Shown here: one piece after another, positions 46,407 to 55,778 of the stretch
Layout: every line of letters begins with the position of its first letter
Numbering within the stretch: position 1 is the stretch's first letter
From: Deltaproteobacteria bacterium
GTDB taxonomy: Bacteria; Desulfobacterota; Anaeroferrophillalia; Anaeroferrophillales; Tharpellaceae
Direction: 5' to 3'
NCBI GenBank assembly: GCA_016938065.1
Contig: JAFGVI010000118.1
Span: 40,374-104,373 of the forward strand
DNA: 64,000 nt
The notes under the pieces: generated by a model
The model's database searches: none
What the model saw: only the letters and a program-made list of their open reading frames with translations
What the model was told of the DNA's origin: nothing
Translations under genes and position numbers: made by a program

Positions 46407-46595
46407 ATGAGCCACCAGCTTATTCAATTTTTTAACGATATCGGCGGAGTCGTGCAGATCGGCACCCTTGTCGAATATTATGATTATATCAAAGCCGTCG
46501 AATATCTGATCTGCGTCGGATTTCTGGTCGCGTTCCCGATTTTTTATAAGAACGTTATTATGTACAACAATGATGCCGAAAACAAAGATGCATAA
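46407..46595 (+). CDS. Small membrane protein
   Basis: 62 residues, start ATG 46407 after AAGGAGAATC. A soluble N-terminal part (IQFFNDIGGVVQIGTLVEYY) and one membrane helix AVEYLICVGFLVAFPIFYKN, no signal peptide. Lies between the duplicated membrane proteins and the cytochrome gene. Probably an accessory subunit; no family recognised. Confidence 0.72.
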   Translation: MSHQLIQFFNDIGGVVQIGTLVEYYDYIKAVEYLICVGFLVAFPIFYKNVIMYNNDAENKDA

Positions 46596-46626
46596 AACAG
46601 CTGCGAATGTGAGGAGGATTGAACGC

Positions 46627-47151
46627 ATGAAAAGTAGAAAAATCTGGGTCTGGAGAGGAATTGTGGCGCTGTTTTTTATCGCTGCTCCGGCTTTCGGCAC
46701 GGTTGACGAACCGCCGGCATCCGTGTCGATAGGCTCCCTCTCCCACCTTTACAGCGAGGTTGTTTTTGATCACGACTTGCATCTGAGCGTCACCGACGAC
46801 TGCTCAGTCTGCCACCATCACCGCTTCGGCAAAGGGGTTAAAGAGGAGCGCTGCGCCAGATGCCACTCTGAGAGCCAGGGAACCTTTTCCGCAAGATGCA
46901 GTGATTGTCATGTCGAAAAACCATTCTCCGTCGAGCATATCATGATGATGGAGGCTGATCCCAAACGCTACCATATCGATATGACCGGACTCAAGGGAGC
47001 CTATCATCTGAAGTGCTATAACTGCCATGCCGCTATGGGAGCGCCTTCCGAATGCGGAGACTGTCACGCTAGAAGCGATGCAGGTGATCGTTTCTACCAC
47101 TCCGGAATATATGCGCCGGCCGGTGGCAGCCCGACAGGAAAACATGAATAG
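46627..47151 (+). CDS. Pentahaem periplasmic cytochrome c
   Basis: 174 residues from ATG 46627 (GAGGAGG upstream). Signal peptide to about residue 24 (GIVALFFIAAPAFG). Five CXXCH motifs at C59 (CSVCH), C76 (CARCH), C91 (CSDCH), C130 (CYNCH) and C143 (CGDCH), with extra His as distal ligands (FDHDLHL, CHHH), as in class III/c7 cytochromes. It probably exchanges electrons with the ferredoxin/NrfD pair encoded next, like CbcS or HmcA-type subunits. Confidence 0.92.
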   Translation: MKSRKIWVWRGIVALFFIAAPAFGTVDEPPASVSIGSLSHLYSEVVFDHDLHLSVTDDCSVCHHHRFGKGVKEERCARCHSESQGTFSARCSDCHVEKPFSVEHIMMMEADPKRYHIDMTGLKGAYHLKCYNCHAAMGAPSECGDCHARSDAGDRFYHSGIYAPAGGSPTGKHE

Positions 47152-47199
47152 CTTTTTCCGAAAAAATCATTTCGCAAATGAAAAGGGGGATAGAACATT

Positions 47200-48141
47200 A
47201 TGAGTGGTATAAGCCGGAGAAAATTTCTCAAATCGACCGTCATCGCCGGCGGCAGTGCCGCTGCGGCGATGACTTCCGCCAAAAGCGCATTTGCTATGAA
47301 GGAGTTCCAGGGTTATCCGGACAGTATGGGCGTCCTGGTTGATCTTACCCGCTGCATCGGCTGTCGCACCTGTGAAGCCGCATGCAACAAGGAACATAAT
47401 CTGCCGGAACCGGCACTGCCCTTCGACAATCTTTCAGTTTTCGACGAGACCTTTCACGAAGGTAAACAGAAACGACGCACCACCGACAAGGCCTACACGG
47501 TCGTCAACCGCTATGCTGAACAAGAGCCGGGCGGTCCGGTCTACCGGAAAATCCAGTGCAACCACTGCAGCGAACCGGCCTGTCTGACCTCCTGTTTTGT
47601 TAACGCCTACAAAAAGACCAAGGAGGGAGCCGTGGTCTACAACCCGAATGTCTGTGTCGGCTGCAGAATGTGCATGGTGGCCTGTCCCTTCGGCATTCCG
47701 GCCTACTCCTATGACAGCGCCCTGCATCCCGAAATCATAAAATGTAACTTCTGTTACGACACTCGGTTAAAAAACGGCAAACCACCCGCCTGTGTCGAGG
47801 CGTGTCCGCAGGAAGCTCTGACTTTCGGCCATCGCAAAACCCTGGTCAAAACCGCCCATGAACGCATCCGCTCTAATCCCGGCAAGTACGTTGATCATGT
47901 CTACGGCGAAACCGAAGTGGGCGGCACCTCCTGGATGTACCTGTCCAGCGTCCCCTTCGAACAGGTTGGTTTCAACACCACCCTGCAGCACCATCCGATT
48001 CTGGACAATACCAAGAGTTTTCTGGGCATCGTACCCATGGTCTTAGGCATCTGGCCGGCGATGTTTCTGGGTTTCCACCTTCTCGCAAAAGGAGGCAAAA
48101 CCGAGAATAAAGAATCCAATGCCGGCGAGAGCTGCAAGTAA
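47200..48141 (+). CDS. Tat-exported 4Fe-4S ferredoxin-type subunit (HybA/CbcT-like)
   Basis: 313 residues. Twin-arginine signal SRRKFLKSTVIAGGSAAA. Four Cys-rich groups for [4Fe-4S] clusters: CIGCRTCEAAC, CNHCSEPACLTSC, CVGCRMCMVACPFG and CNFCYDTR...CVEACP. A C-terminal membrane helix (FLGIVPMVLGIWPAMFLGFH) anchors it, as in HybA. It bridges the periplasmic cytochrome and the NrfD-type membrane protein. Confidence 0.94.
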   Translation: MSGISRRKFLKSTVIAGGSAAAAMTSAKSAFAMKEFQGYPDSMGVLVDLTRCIGCRTCEAACNKEHNLPEPALPFDNLSVFDETFHEGKQKRRTTDKAYTVVNRYAEQEPGGPVYRKIQCNHCSEPACLTSCFVNAYKKTKEGAVVYNPNVCVGCRMCMVACPFGIPAYSYDSALHPEIIKCNFCYDTRLKNGKPPACVEACPQEALTFGHRKTLVKTAHERIRSNPGKYVDHVYGETEVGGTSWMYLSSVPFEQVGFNTTLQHHPILDNTKSFLGIVPMVLGIWPAMFLGFHLLAKGGKTENKESNAGESCK

Positions 48142-48221
48142 GAGATCTTATCAGAACATTTTCTATTAAAAACCAGCAAGTCAGCTGCAAGGCACTAAAA
48201 AAGAGTGGAGGGCCACTGAGA

Positions 48222-49574
48222 ATGAAACATCTTATAAAAAAAGGCTTCAGTCCGGTCAACTCGTTGAATAATCCGGACAATGGTCACAAATGGAGTTTAT
48301 GGCAGAAACTGCGGCTTGGACTTACTCCGGCCGAGTATTTTCAACAGCTTCTGCGCAACCCTTTCAACTGGGTTTTATGTGTTATATTTGCCATCGGCCT
48401 GCCGATCATTGTCTACCGCTATGTTATGGGTCTGGGCAGTGTCATGCATGCCAGCTATGACTATCCCTGGGGCCTTTTCTTGGGGTTCGGGCTTTTCTGC
48501 ATGGTGCCGCTTTCCGCCTCCGGCTTTCTGCTCGGCACGACCGTGGAGCTGTTCGGTCATAAAAAATTCAAACCCATCCTCAACCTGGCCCTGCTCAACG
48601 GCCTGCTCGGCTATTTCTTTGCGGTGGTTTACCTGCTCGTTGATCTGGGCTGCCCCTGGCGACTTTACTACCCCATGTTTGTTTCCTGGGGTACGGCAGC
48701 TGTTCTTTTTTTAGTCGGCTGGCATGTCGCAACCTACCTGTCGGTCCAGATCATGGAGGTTTCCGAAGCCTTTTTTGCCTGGATAGGCTGGCCGGCCGCC
48801 AAAAAATACATTCATGGGGCAACCATCGGCCTGACCGTTGCCGGGATCATTCTCTCCACACTCCACCAGGGAGCTCTGGGAACCCTTCTCACCTATGCTC
48901 CCGGGAAAGTACACCCGCTCTGGTATTCATCGGAGTTTATGTGGATCTTCTATCTCTGTTCTTCGATTTTCGCCGGACTCTGTATGGTTATCGCGGTCAG
49001 CACCATTGTCGAAAAAACCATGGCCTGGCGGTGCAGCCGTGAATTCCTGGATAATCTCGGAGCCATCACCATCGGCCTGGCCAAAGGCGCCAGCATGGCC
49101 CTGGTAACCTACTTTGTGATCAAGCTTATCGGCCTGACCCATGACAACCAGTGGTCCTATCTGGCAACCGGCTGGGGGAAATGGTATATGCTGGAAATAT
49201 CACTCGGCGTCATCCTGCCGATTATCCTTTTCTCCATCGCCATTCGGAAAAACAGCGTCGGCCTGGTACGTTTCACCGCCTTCATCACGATTGCCGGACT
49301 GATGATGAACCGGCTCAATACAGCTCTGATCACCTTCAACTGGAACCTCTATCAGGAGATCCCTCATCCTCTGGAAACAATCATCAGCGTAACCATCTTT
49401 GCCCTGTTTATAGTGGTCTATCGCTTTATCCTCTATCGGCTGCCAATACTCTATACTTGGCAATCCGTGCCGGCATTGGAAATGGCAACGGTCCCCGTAC
49501 TCGAGCCGGCCGAAACCGTTCCGGTCCAACCGGAGCCCCACTTTGCCACAGTGATGCCATCAATCGAAAACTAA
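48222..49574 (+). CDS. NrfD/HybB-type quinone-interacting membrane subunit
   Basis: 450 residues with about ten membrane helices, for example NPFNWVLCVIFAIGLPIIVY, GLFLGFGLFCMVPLSASGFL and LEISLGVILPIILFSIAIR. It has the HybB-like features SYDYPWGLFLGF and STLHQGALGTL. In the family it exchanges electrons with menaquinone. A hydrophilic tail of about 35 residues rich in Pro/Val/Glu is added at the C-terminus. Follows the ferredoxin subunit. Confidence 0.92.
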   Translation: MKHLIKKGFSPVNSLNNPDNGHKWSLWQKLRLGLTPAEYFQQLLRNPFNWVLCVIFAIGLPIIVYRYVMGLGSVMHASYDYPWGLFLGFGLFCMVPLSASGFLLGTTVELFGHKKFKPILNLALLNGLLGYFFAVVYLLVDLGCPWRLYYPMFVSWGTAAVLFLVGWHVATYLSVQIMEVSEAFFAWIGWPAAKKYIHGATIGLTVAGIILSTLHQGALGTLLTYAPGKVHPLWYSSEFMWIFYLCSSIFAGLCMVIAVSTIVEKTMAWRCSREFLDNLGAITIGLAKGASMALVTYFVIKLIGLTHDNQWSYLATGWGKWYMLEISLGVILPIILFSIAIRKNSVGLVRFTAFITIAGLMMNRLNTALITFNWNLYQEIPHPLETIISVTIFALFIVVYRFILYRLPILYTWQSVPALEMATVPVLEPAETVPVQPEPHFATVMPSIEN

Positions 49575-49632
49575 CGCCGGAACAGCCGGAAAGTCAGATT
49601 ACAAACCGGAAGACCGGAAAGGAGAATCGGAT

Positions 49633-50496
49633 ATGTTCAACCGCTTTGCTTCCAAAGCAATCATCCCGGTAGCGCTCTCTCTGACTGGTTTTGTCGTTAT
49701 CTGCAGCCTCATACTCTACTCCTCGATTAAAGCTGATTTTTTACGGGATGCGGTACGGCAGGAGACCAGTCTTGCCGATACCGTCGTCAGTTCAACCCGC
49801 TACACCATGATGACCGGGGACCGGAAAAACCTCTACCATATTATTGACAGCATCGGCGTGCAGAAAGGCATTGAGCATCTGCGGATTTTCAATAAAGATG
49901 GGGTTATCATGTTCTCCTCGGATCCCGGCGAATTAAACCAGGTTGTCGACAAAACGACAGCCGGATGTATCGAGTGCCACAGCGGTCCCGTACCTACGGT
50001 ACGTCTGGGCTCCATGCAGCTGGCGCGGCACTTTGTCAATGCCAGAGACCACAATGTTCTGGCCATCACCGCTCCGATCTACAACGATGCGGACTGCTCT
50101 GCCGGCGACTGTCATTTTCACCCCTCTCACCAGAAGGTGCTGGGAACCCTGGATATCGGCCTTTCAACCGCGTCTTTAGACAGCAGCCTGCTGGCTCTGC
50201 GCTGGAAAATGATAGTTTTCTGCATCATGGTTCTTATCTTGTCCGTAGGCGGAGTCAGCGCGCTTCTCAGACGCAACCTGCTGACACCGATCAACCAGCT
50301 ACTGGATTATGTAAAAAAAGTTTCCGAAGGAACATTAGAGAATGATTTTCCCAGGGGAGTCAGCGAGGTTGAGACCCTGGGACAGAGCTACTTTGACATG
50401 GCCCGAGAAAAGCACTTAGCTGAAACGACATTGATAAAAGCCAAAAAAACTGATATTACAACGCCGGAAAAGGATCATAAACAGGGAAAAAAGTGA
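49633..50496 (+). CDS. Kinase-less diheme-c membrane sensor with HAMP domain
   Basis: 287 residues after AAAGGAGAA. Helix 1 at 9-31, a periplasmic domain (33-190) with CIECH (112-116) and the longer CSAGDCH (155-161, a CX4CH heme motif), helix 2 (192-212) and a HAMP segment LLTPINQLLDYVKKVSEGTL. It ends after about 60 cytoplasmic residues, with no kinase or methyl-accepting domain. The periplasmic part matches the sensor half of the histidine kinase at 51123-52706. Confidence 0.87.
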   Translation: MFNRFASKAIIPVALSLTGFVVICSLILYSSIKADFLRDAVRQETSLADTVVSSTRYTMMTGDRKNLYHIIDSIGVQKGIEHLRIFNKDGVIMFSSDPGELNQVVDKTTAGCIECHSGPVPTVRLGSMQLARHFVNARDHNVLAITAPIYNDADCSAGDCHFHPSHQKVLGTLDIGLSTASLDSSLLALRWKMIVFCIMVLILSVGGVSALLRRNLLTPINQLLDYVKKVSEGTLENDFPRGVSEVETLGQSYFDMAREKHLAETTLIKAKKTDITTPEKDHKQGKK

Positions 50497-50566
50497 ACAC
50501 TCCGATTTAGTTTTCAGTCAGACGGAACTTCAGATGTAAAGATGGCGAACCAGAGGGGAGGGGTAA

Positions 50567-51091
50567 GTGTTTTTACGGCGGAAGCAGAAACAAAGTGATC
50601 TCTTCACTCCGGTCGGGACTGGGCTTGGGCAAAATCAGCGACGCCAGGAGATTCAGGATCGCATCCAGCTGCTGAAGAAACAAATACGCAACAGCAAATG
50701 GTGGATGGCCCTGTTTTTCCTGGTCAGTCTGGCCGCCGCGGTGGATTTCCGCTTTCTCCCCGCCATACCTGAAACCGCAAAAAAATTTCTCGGAAATGCG
50801 CCGCCGACAACCCTCATCAGCATTGCCCTGATCGTCTATGCTTTTTCCGCCCTTATCCTCATCATGGGGCATATGAACACCGGCTCGGTTCGCTTCAAGG
50901 GCTGGTCGCACATTGTCTACCTCTCGGCCTTTTACCTGTTCTATTACTACAGCGGTGTTCTGCGCGATAATTTCTGGCCGGTGTTTATCGCCGGGCTGAC
51001 GATTCTCGGCCTGGAAAACTATCGTGTCTGGTCCCTGTGCAGTGAAGCCATCAGAGAGGAGATGAAGATCCTAAACTCTCTCGGAAAATGA
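50567..51091 (+). CDS. Four-helix membrane protein of unknown function
   Basis: 174 residues from GTG 50567 after GAGGGGAGG. A basic N-terminus (FLRRKQKQSD, IQLLKKQIRNSK) precedes four membrane helices: WWMALFFLVSLAAAVDF, TLISIALIVYAFSALILIMG, IVYLSAFYLFYYYSGVL and FWPVFIAGLTILGL. No cofactor motif. Last gene of the plus-strand operon, converging with the kinase gene. May be a membrane partner of the oxidoreductase. Confidence 0.78.
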   Translation: MFLRRKQKQSDLFTPVGTGLGQNQRRQEIQDRIQLLKKQIRNSKWWMALFFLVSLAAAVDFRFLPAIPETAKKFLGNAPPTTLISIALIVYAFSALILIMGHMNTGSVRFKGWSHIVYLSAFYLFYYYSGVLRDNFWPVFIAGLTILGLENYRVWSLCSEAIREEMKILNSLGK

Positions 51092-51122
51092 CCGGTTTTT
51101 ATGCGCGGAGGGAAGGCAAACG

Positions 51123-52706
51123 TTACTCAAGAAAAAGGTGATGAGAACGGCTGTCTCCAACCGGCAGAAAAATGGTAAAAACCGTACCCTGATCCGGTTT
51201 GCTGCTGACCTCGATTTCACCGCCATGGGCCTGGATAATACCATAGGAAACCGAAAGACCAAGACCGGTGCCCTTGTGTCCTTTGGTGCTGAAAAAGGGA
51301 TCGAAAAGCTTCTCCAGATTCTCTTCCGCAATACCGCAACCGGTATCCTCAATACGAACATAGATCTGCTCTTTTGCGGACAAAACCCCCGTCTGTATGA
51401 GCAGAGTCCCTCCCTCGGGCATCGCCTGGCCCGCGTTAATCATCATATTAACCAGAACCTGCTCAATCTGAGACGCGTCCATCAAGGTATCGGGAAGTTC
51501 AGGATCATACTCCCTGATAATCTCAATATCTTTAAAATCGGCATTATGTTCAATCAGGGCGATCGTGCGGTCGATGGCTCCGCTGACCGGCTGTATGGCC
51601 TTCTGCGAATCCGAGACCCTGGCGAAATCAAGCAGTTCCTTAACAATTTTAGAACAGCGCCGCGATTCGTGAATAACCGTCTGGCAATCTTCAACCAAAC
51701 CCTCATCAAGCCGGGGGTCACTGGAAATAAGCGAGGTATGAATCATAATCCCGGTCAGGGGGTTATTGAGTTCGTGCGCAATCCCCGCGACCAGTTCCCC
51801 CAGGGAAGCGAGCTTTTCCGAACGGATCAGCACCGACTGCATCTCCTTGATCTCGCGTGTGCGCTCCTCCACCCGGCTCTCCAGCGTCGCCGCCCATTTG
51901 TCCTGTTCCTCCCGGTTTCTTTTGAGTTTACCGGTCATTTCGTTAAAAGCTTCGGCAAGCTCCCCCAATTCATCCCCGGGTACTGATTTAATAAAGCACC
52001 AGTTGCCCTTACCCACGGCCCGAGTATACTCCAGCAGGGTGTGCACCGGCTGAATAATCAGCCTTCGGGTGAGCAGAGTCAAACAGAGAGAAGTGGAGAG
52101 AATCAGGAAAAAGATCTGAATCACAGTATTGTTGCGATAGTTACTGATCATCATGAGCATGGGATCAGCGGAAATTGTAATGTCAAGCAGACCCAGAAAC
52201 GAGGTCTCCCGGGAGTGCGCATGGCAGGCCCCGGTCCAGCATGTCTTTTCATTATAGATGGGCCGAATCAGGCCGAGCACTTTTTTACCGTTGCTGTCGA
52301 GAAACATGCGGCTGCGGGCCAGAGGCGAAGGTTTTTCCAGGGACATCGCCTCATTGTGACAGACCATACAGGCCGGAGCTGAATTTTTATCAAGGGTGCT
52401 ACCGATCTCAGAACCGTGAGTAGAGAAAACCATGGTTCCTTCCCGGTTAAGAATTCTGATCCGCTCAATACCCTTCTGCTTACCCATCTCCCCGATGGCA
52501 ACCTCAATCTGATCCCGGTTATTTTCCAGCATCTGATGAAATACAGCCCTGAAAATGGTTTCACTGAGATGATCGAGGTCTGATACCGCACTCTGTAGGA
52601 AGGCGTGTTTGAGGGTTGAGAAATTGAAATAACCAAAGAGAACCGAGGTAAACAACAGCACAATACCCGTAATCAGCGAGATCTGCACAATCAGTTTTAA
52701 ACGCAC
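51123..52706 (-). CDS. Sensor histidine kinase with diheme-c periplasmic domain
   Basis: 527 residues. Helix 1 (7-28), periplasmic sensor with CMVCH (113-117) and CWTGACH (156-162, CX4CH), helix 2 (about 190-212), HAMP (213-265), coiled coil, HisKA with the phosphorylated His in GELVAGIAHELNNPL and HATPase with NMMINAGQAM (N box), DTGCGIAEE (G1) and GTGLGLSVS (G2). The domain should read periplasmic redox state through heme. It follows the activator gene by 38 bases. Confidence 0.93.
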   Translation of the reverse strand: MRLKLIVQISLITGIVLLFTSVLFGYFNFSTLKHAFLQSAVSDLDHLSETIFRAVFHQMLENNRDQIEVAIGEMGKQKGIERIRILNREGTMVFSTHGSEIGSTLDKNSAPACMVCHNEAMSLEKPSPLARSRMFLDSNGKKVLGLIRPIYNEKTCWTGACHAHSRETSFLGLLDITISADPMLMMISNYRNNTVIQIFFLILSTSLCLTLLTRRLIIQPVHTLLEYTRAVGKGNWCFIKSVPGDELGELAEAFNEMTGKLKRNREEQDKWAATLESRVEERTREIKEMQSVLIRSEKLASLGELVAGIAHELNNPLTGIMIHTSLISSDPRLDEGLVEDCQTVIHESRRCSKIVKELLDFARVSDSQKAIQPVSGAIDRTIALIEHNADFKDIEIIREYDPELPDTLMDASQIEQVLVNMMINAGQAMPEGGTLLIQTGVLSAKEQIYVRIEDTGCGIAEENLEKLFDPFFSTKGHKGTGLGLSVSYGIIQAHGGEIEVSSKPDQGTVFTIFLPVGDSRSHHLFLE

Positions 52707-52744
52707 ATCCGGCCCTCCATTGTCCTTAACCTGATAGAATCTTC

Positions 52745-54157
52745 TTACAAATCGGCATGATCTCGCACCGATATCCCGTGTTTTTTCAACATTGCCTGAA
52801 AATTGGGCCGCAACATTCCAACCCCCCGGGCCGCCCGGGCGATAATCCAGTTATTGCGCTCCAGGGCCTGAATTAGAAAAGCACGTTCAACCGGCTCCAC
52901 CGCTTTTTCTCTGATCTCTCTTTTAACCTCCTTGAGGCTCTCGGCACTCTGCGGCACAGACTCTGCAATAACCTCCAAAGCTGCGTCGGCAGAGGACTGA
53001 ATCTCCAGATCCTCAGGCTGAATAAGTTTACTGCGCGTCAGCACAACCGCTCTTTCAATAATATTTTCCAGTTCCCTGACATTCCCAGTAAAAGGATGCT
53101 GCGCCAGAATCGACATCGCTGTCGGGGAGATACCATGGATCTCCTTGCCGATCTCCTCGGAGAACTTTTTCAGAAAATGGCCGACAAAAAGGGGGAGATC
53201 CCCCTCTCGCTCAATCAACGGAGGCAGGTTGACCGGAATGATGTTGAGCCTGAAAAAAAGATCCTGGCGGAAAAGCCCTTCGCTGACCAGATCGTTCAGA
53301 TCCCGGTTGGTAGCGGTAATCAGCCGGATGTCAATGGGAACAGGTTTTGTCCCCCCGATGGGGGTTATTTTAAACTCCTGAAGAACCCGTAAAAGTTTAC
53401 CCTGAGTGGCGAGGCTGATATTGGAAATCTCATCCAGAAAAAGGGTGCCCCCGTCCGCAACCTTGAAAAGACCCATTTTGGTCTGCACAGCCCCGGTAAA
53501 GGAGCCCTTGACATGCCCAAAAAGCTCGCTTTCAAGAAGATTTTCGACCAGAGAGGTGCAATCGACAGCGACAAAGGGCTTATTGCTGCGCATACTGTTT
53601 TTATGAATAGCTTTGGCCACCAGCTCTTTGCCGGTGCCGCTCTGACCATTGATGAGTACCGTACTGTCAGTGGGAGCAACCTGTCTGATGCGTGCATAGA
53701 CCCTCTGCATCGCTTCGCTCTCTCCGACAAAAATCTCAAAACCGTTCCGGCTGGGACCTACTGCCGGATGGGCCATCTGCATCTGCACCGTGCGCTGTTC
53801 CAGCGCCTTTTCAACCATTTCTATAATCTGCTCGGGGGTAAAGGGTTTCGAGATATAGTCAAATGCCCCATTTTTCATGGCATCAACCGCAGTGTTAACC
53901 GTAGAATACCCAGTGACAATGATGACCGGCACCCCCGGCTGCAGGATTTTGATGGCTTTTAAAACCTCAATTCCATCCATGCCCGGCATTTTAAGATCCG
54001 TAATGACGATATTGAACGGCGTTTTCTGCAGCATTTCAATAGCCCCAAAACCGCTTTCAGCAACCTCCGCCTGGTATCCCCGACCTTCCATAACCCGACA
54101 GAGCCCTCGCCTGATCACGGCTTCGTCATCAACTATCAGAACCTTTACACCAGTCAT
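52745..54157 (-). CDS. NtrC-family sigma-54 response regulator
   Basis: 470 residues: receiver with intact D10-D11, D54 (VITDLKMPG), T82 and K104; AAA+ domain with NGQSGTGKE Walker A, loop GSFTGA (Ser in place of Ala), LFLDEIS Walker B; and a Fis-type DNA-binding end (WIIARAARGVGMLRPNFQAML). It is the partner of the kinase just downstream and is the likely activator of the sigma-54 promoter at 45289. Its own promoter is a strong sigma-70 site. Confidence 0.95.
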   Translation of the reverse strand: MTGVKVLIVDDEAVIRRGLCRVMEGRGYQAEVAESGFGAIEMLQKTPFNIVITDLKMPGMDGIEVLKAIKILQPGVPVIIVTGYSTVNTAVDAMKNGAFDYISKPFTPEQIIEMVEKALEQRTVQMQMAHPAVGPSRNGFEIFVGESEAMQRVYARIRQVAPTDSTVLINGQSGTGKELVAKAIHKNSMRSNKPFVAVDCTSLVENLLESELFGHVKGSFTGAVQTKMGLFKVADGGTLFLDEISNISLATQGKLLRVLQEFKITPIGGTKPVPIDIRLITATNRDLNDLVSEGLFRQDLFFRLNIIPVNLPPLIEREGDLPLFVGHFLKKFSEEIGKEIHGISPTAMSILAQHPFTGNVRELENIIERAVVLTRSKLIQPEDLEIQSSADAALEVIAESVPQSAESLKEVKREIREKAVEPVERAFLIQALERNNWIIARAARGVGMLRPNFQAMLKKHGISVRDHADL

Positions 54158-54295
54158 ATCTCTACCCCAAAAATGCCGTGTGTCGTAACCTGCTCAAAAC
54201 TGATCGCTTTCCAAAAAACCGATTCGGATATCTTAATTCCTGCCCGAAAAATTTTACAAACCTGCCGAAACAATTTGTTCTTATATTCACCAATA

Positions 54296-54323
54296 AGTAT
54301 AACTATTAAGGTAATCTTGTCAA
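54296..54323 (-). promoter_or_regulatory. Sigma-70 promoter of the regulator-kinase operon
   Basis: On the minus strand TTGACA (54318-54323) and TATACT (54296-54301), 16-base spacer. It lies in the 340-base gap between divergent genes (54158-54497), in which I see nothing else certain. The leader before the regulator ATG would be about 130 bases. Confidence 0.65.
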
Positions 54324-54497
54324 CTGCATAAAGTATAAAGTATAAAAATATGTAAAAACGCCAAACAAAATATCAATTAAAACCAACTTATCATTTCCTC
54401 GGTTTCTTTGTCGGCTGAACTATGCTACAATTTCTTACACTGCCCGAAATTTCTCGCTGGCGAAAGACCTCCGTTATTCATGACTATCAGGTAAACC

Positions 54498-55694
54498 ATG
54501 CAAAAGCTCAGCCAACCGGATAATATTTTACCCCGCAACCTGATAAGAGCGGCCCGCATCGTGACCATGGTACCGGAACAACCGCTGCTCTCCGACGGAG
54601 CTCTGCTGACACAGACGACGGCCGCCGGCGACCGAATCATAGCTGTCGGCAACTATCATTCACTGAAAAATGAGCGTTATCAGAAACTTGTCGATCTGGG
54701 CCCGGTGACCATCGGCCCCGGACTGATCAATGCGCATACCCACCTTGAGCTTTCCCATCTGGCAGGCAGAACCATTGCCGGCCAGGGTTTTGTTGCCTGG
54801 CTCAAGAGCCTGGTACCTCATCTCAACATCCCGCCCCGGGATAATGATCTACTGCACGCTCTTGCCGGAATGCGGCTGAGTGGAACAGTTTTCGCGGCAG
54901 ATATGGCAGACCGGCACGCCGCCCGCCTTGAAACTTTTCTTGAGAAAAATGACTTTGCTCACTGGCTCATGATTCAGCACTTCGGCTTTGCCGCTCCCGA
55001 CAGCAAGGGCGGTATGACGGCAACAACGGCCGAAAAACTGAACCCTGAACTCGCAGTTTCCAAAAATTTCTGTCGCGCCGGCCACGCCTTCTACTCAACC
55101 GCCGCAACCACCCTGCAAGCCGCCAAAGCCTGGGATCGACGGCAGCACCGCCCTTTTGCCCTGCACCTGGCTGAATCGCAAGGTGAAAGCGAACTTCTCA
55201 GCAACGGTCGGGGGCAACTGGCCGACTTCTTCCGCGAAGCCGGTATCCTGCCACCCGAATTTCAGGCCCCGGGTTGTTCTCCGGTCGCATTTGCCGACCA
55301 ACTCAAACTCCTTGACAAGATGACGCTGGCGATTCACTGCGTCGAGCTTACACAGAGCGACATCGAAATTCTGGCCCGCCGGCGGGTCAATGTCTGCCTC
55401 TGTCCCCGCAGCAATGCATTTATCGGTGTGGGCCGGGCTCCCTTTGCCAAAATGCTGCAGGCCAAAATCAACCTCTGTCTCGGTACCGACAGCTTGACTT
55501 CGAATCATGATCTCAACCTCTGGCATGAGCTTGAATTTCTTCAGCATAATGTAAAAACCAACCTTAACCTGCAAACCAGCCTCGCCATGCTGACCAGAAA
55601 TCCGGCACAGGCTTTGGCTCTCAACCATGATTATGGTACCCTGGAACCCGGCAAAATCGCTCTCTGGAGCGTCATTCCCGCACAGTTCCTGTAA
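54498..55694 (+). CDS. Metal-dependent amidohydrolase (aminohydrolase-like)
   Basis: 398 residues. Metal-site motifs of the ATZ/TRZ amidohydrolase branch: INAHTHLELSH (HxH), LHLAESQGE (His-Ala-Glu), AIHCVELTQSD (His) and LGTDSLTSNHD (Asp). It removes an amine or chloride from a heterocycle, most often deamination. Candidates include aminodeoxyfutalosine deaminase of menaquinone synthesis, but no mqn genes are visible. Divergent from the regulator-kinase operon. Confidence 0.87.
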   Translation: MQKLSQPDNILPRNLIRAARIVTMVPEQPLLSDGALLTQTTAAGDRIIAVGNYHSLKNERYQKLVDLGPVTIGPGLINAHTHLELSHLAGRTIAGQGFVAWLKSLVPHLNIPPRDNDLLHALAGMRLSGTVFAADMADRHAARLETFLEKNDFAHWLMIQHFGFAAPDSKGGMTATTAEKLNPELAVSKNFCRAGHAFYSTAATTLQAAKAWDRRQHRPFALHLAESQGESELLSNGRGQLADFFREAGILPPEFQAPGCSPVAFADQLKLLDKMTLAIHCVELTQSDIEILARRRVNVCLCPRSNAFIGVGRAPFAKMLQAKINLCLGTDSLTSNHDLNLWHELEFLQHNVKTNLNLQTSLAMLTRNPAQALALNHDYGTLEPGKIALWSVIPAQFL

Positions 55695-55778
55695 ACCCTT
55701 ACCGCCAGAACAACCATCTGAACCACTTAAACAAACCCGGAATTTTTACAAAAAACCATTACAATTACTGTTTAAACC

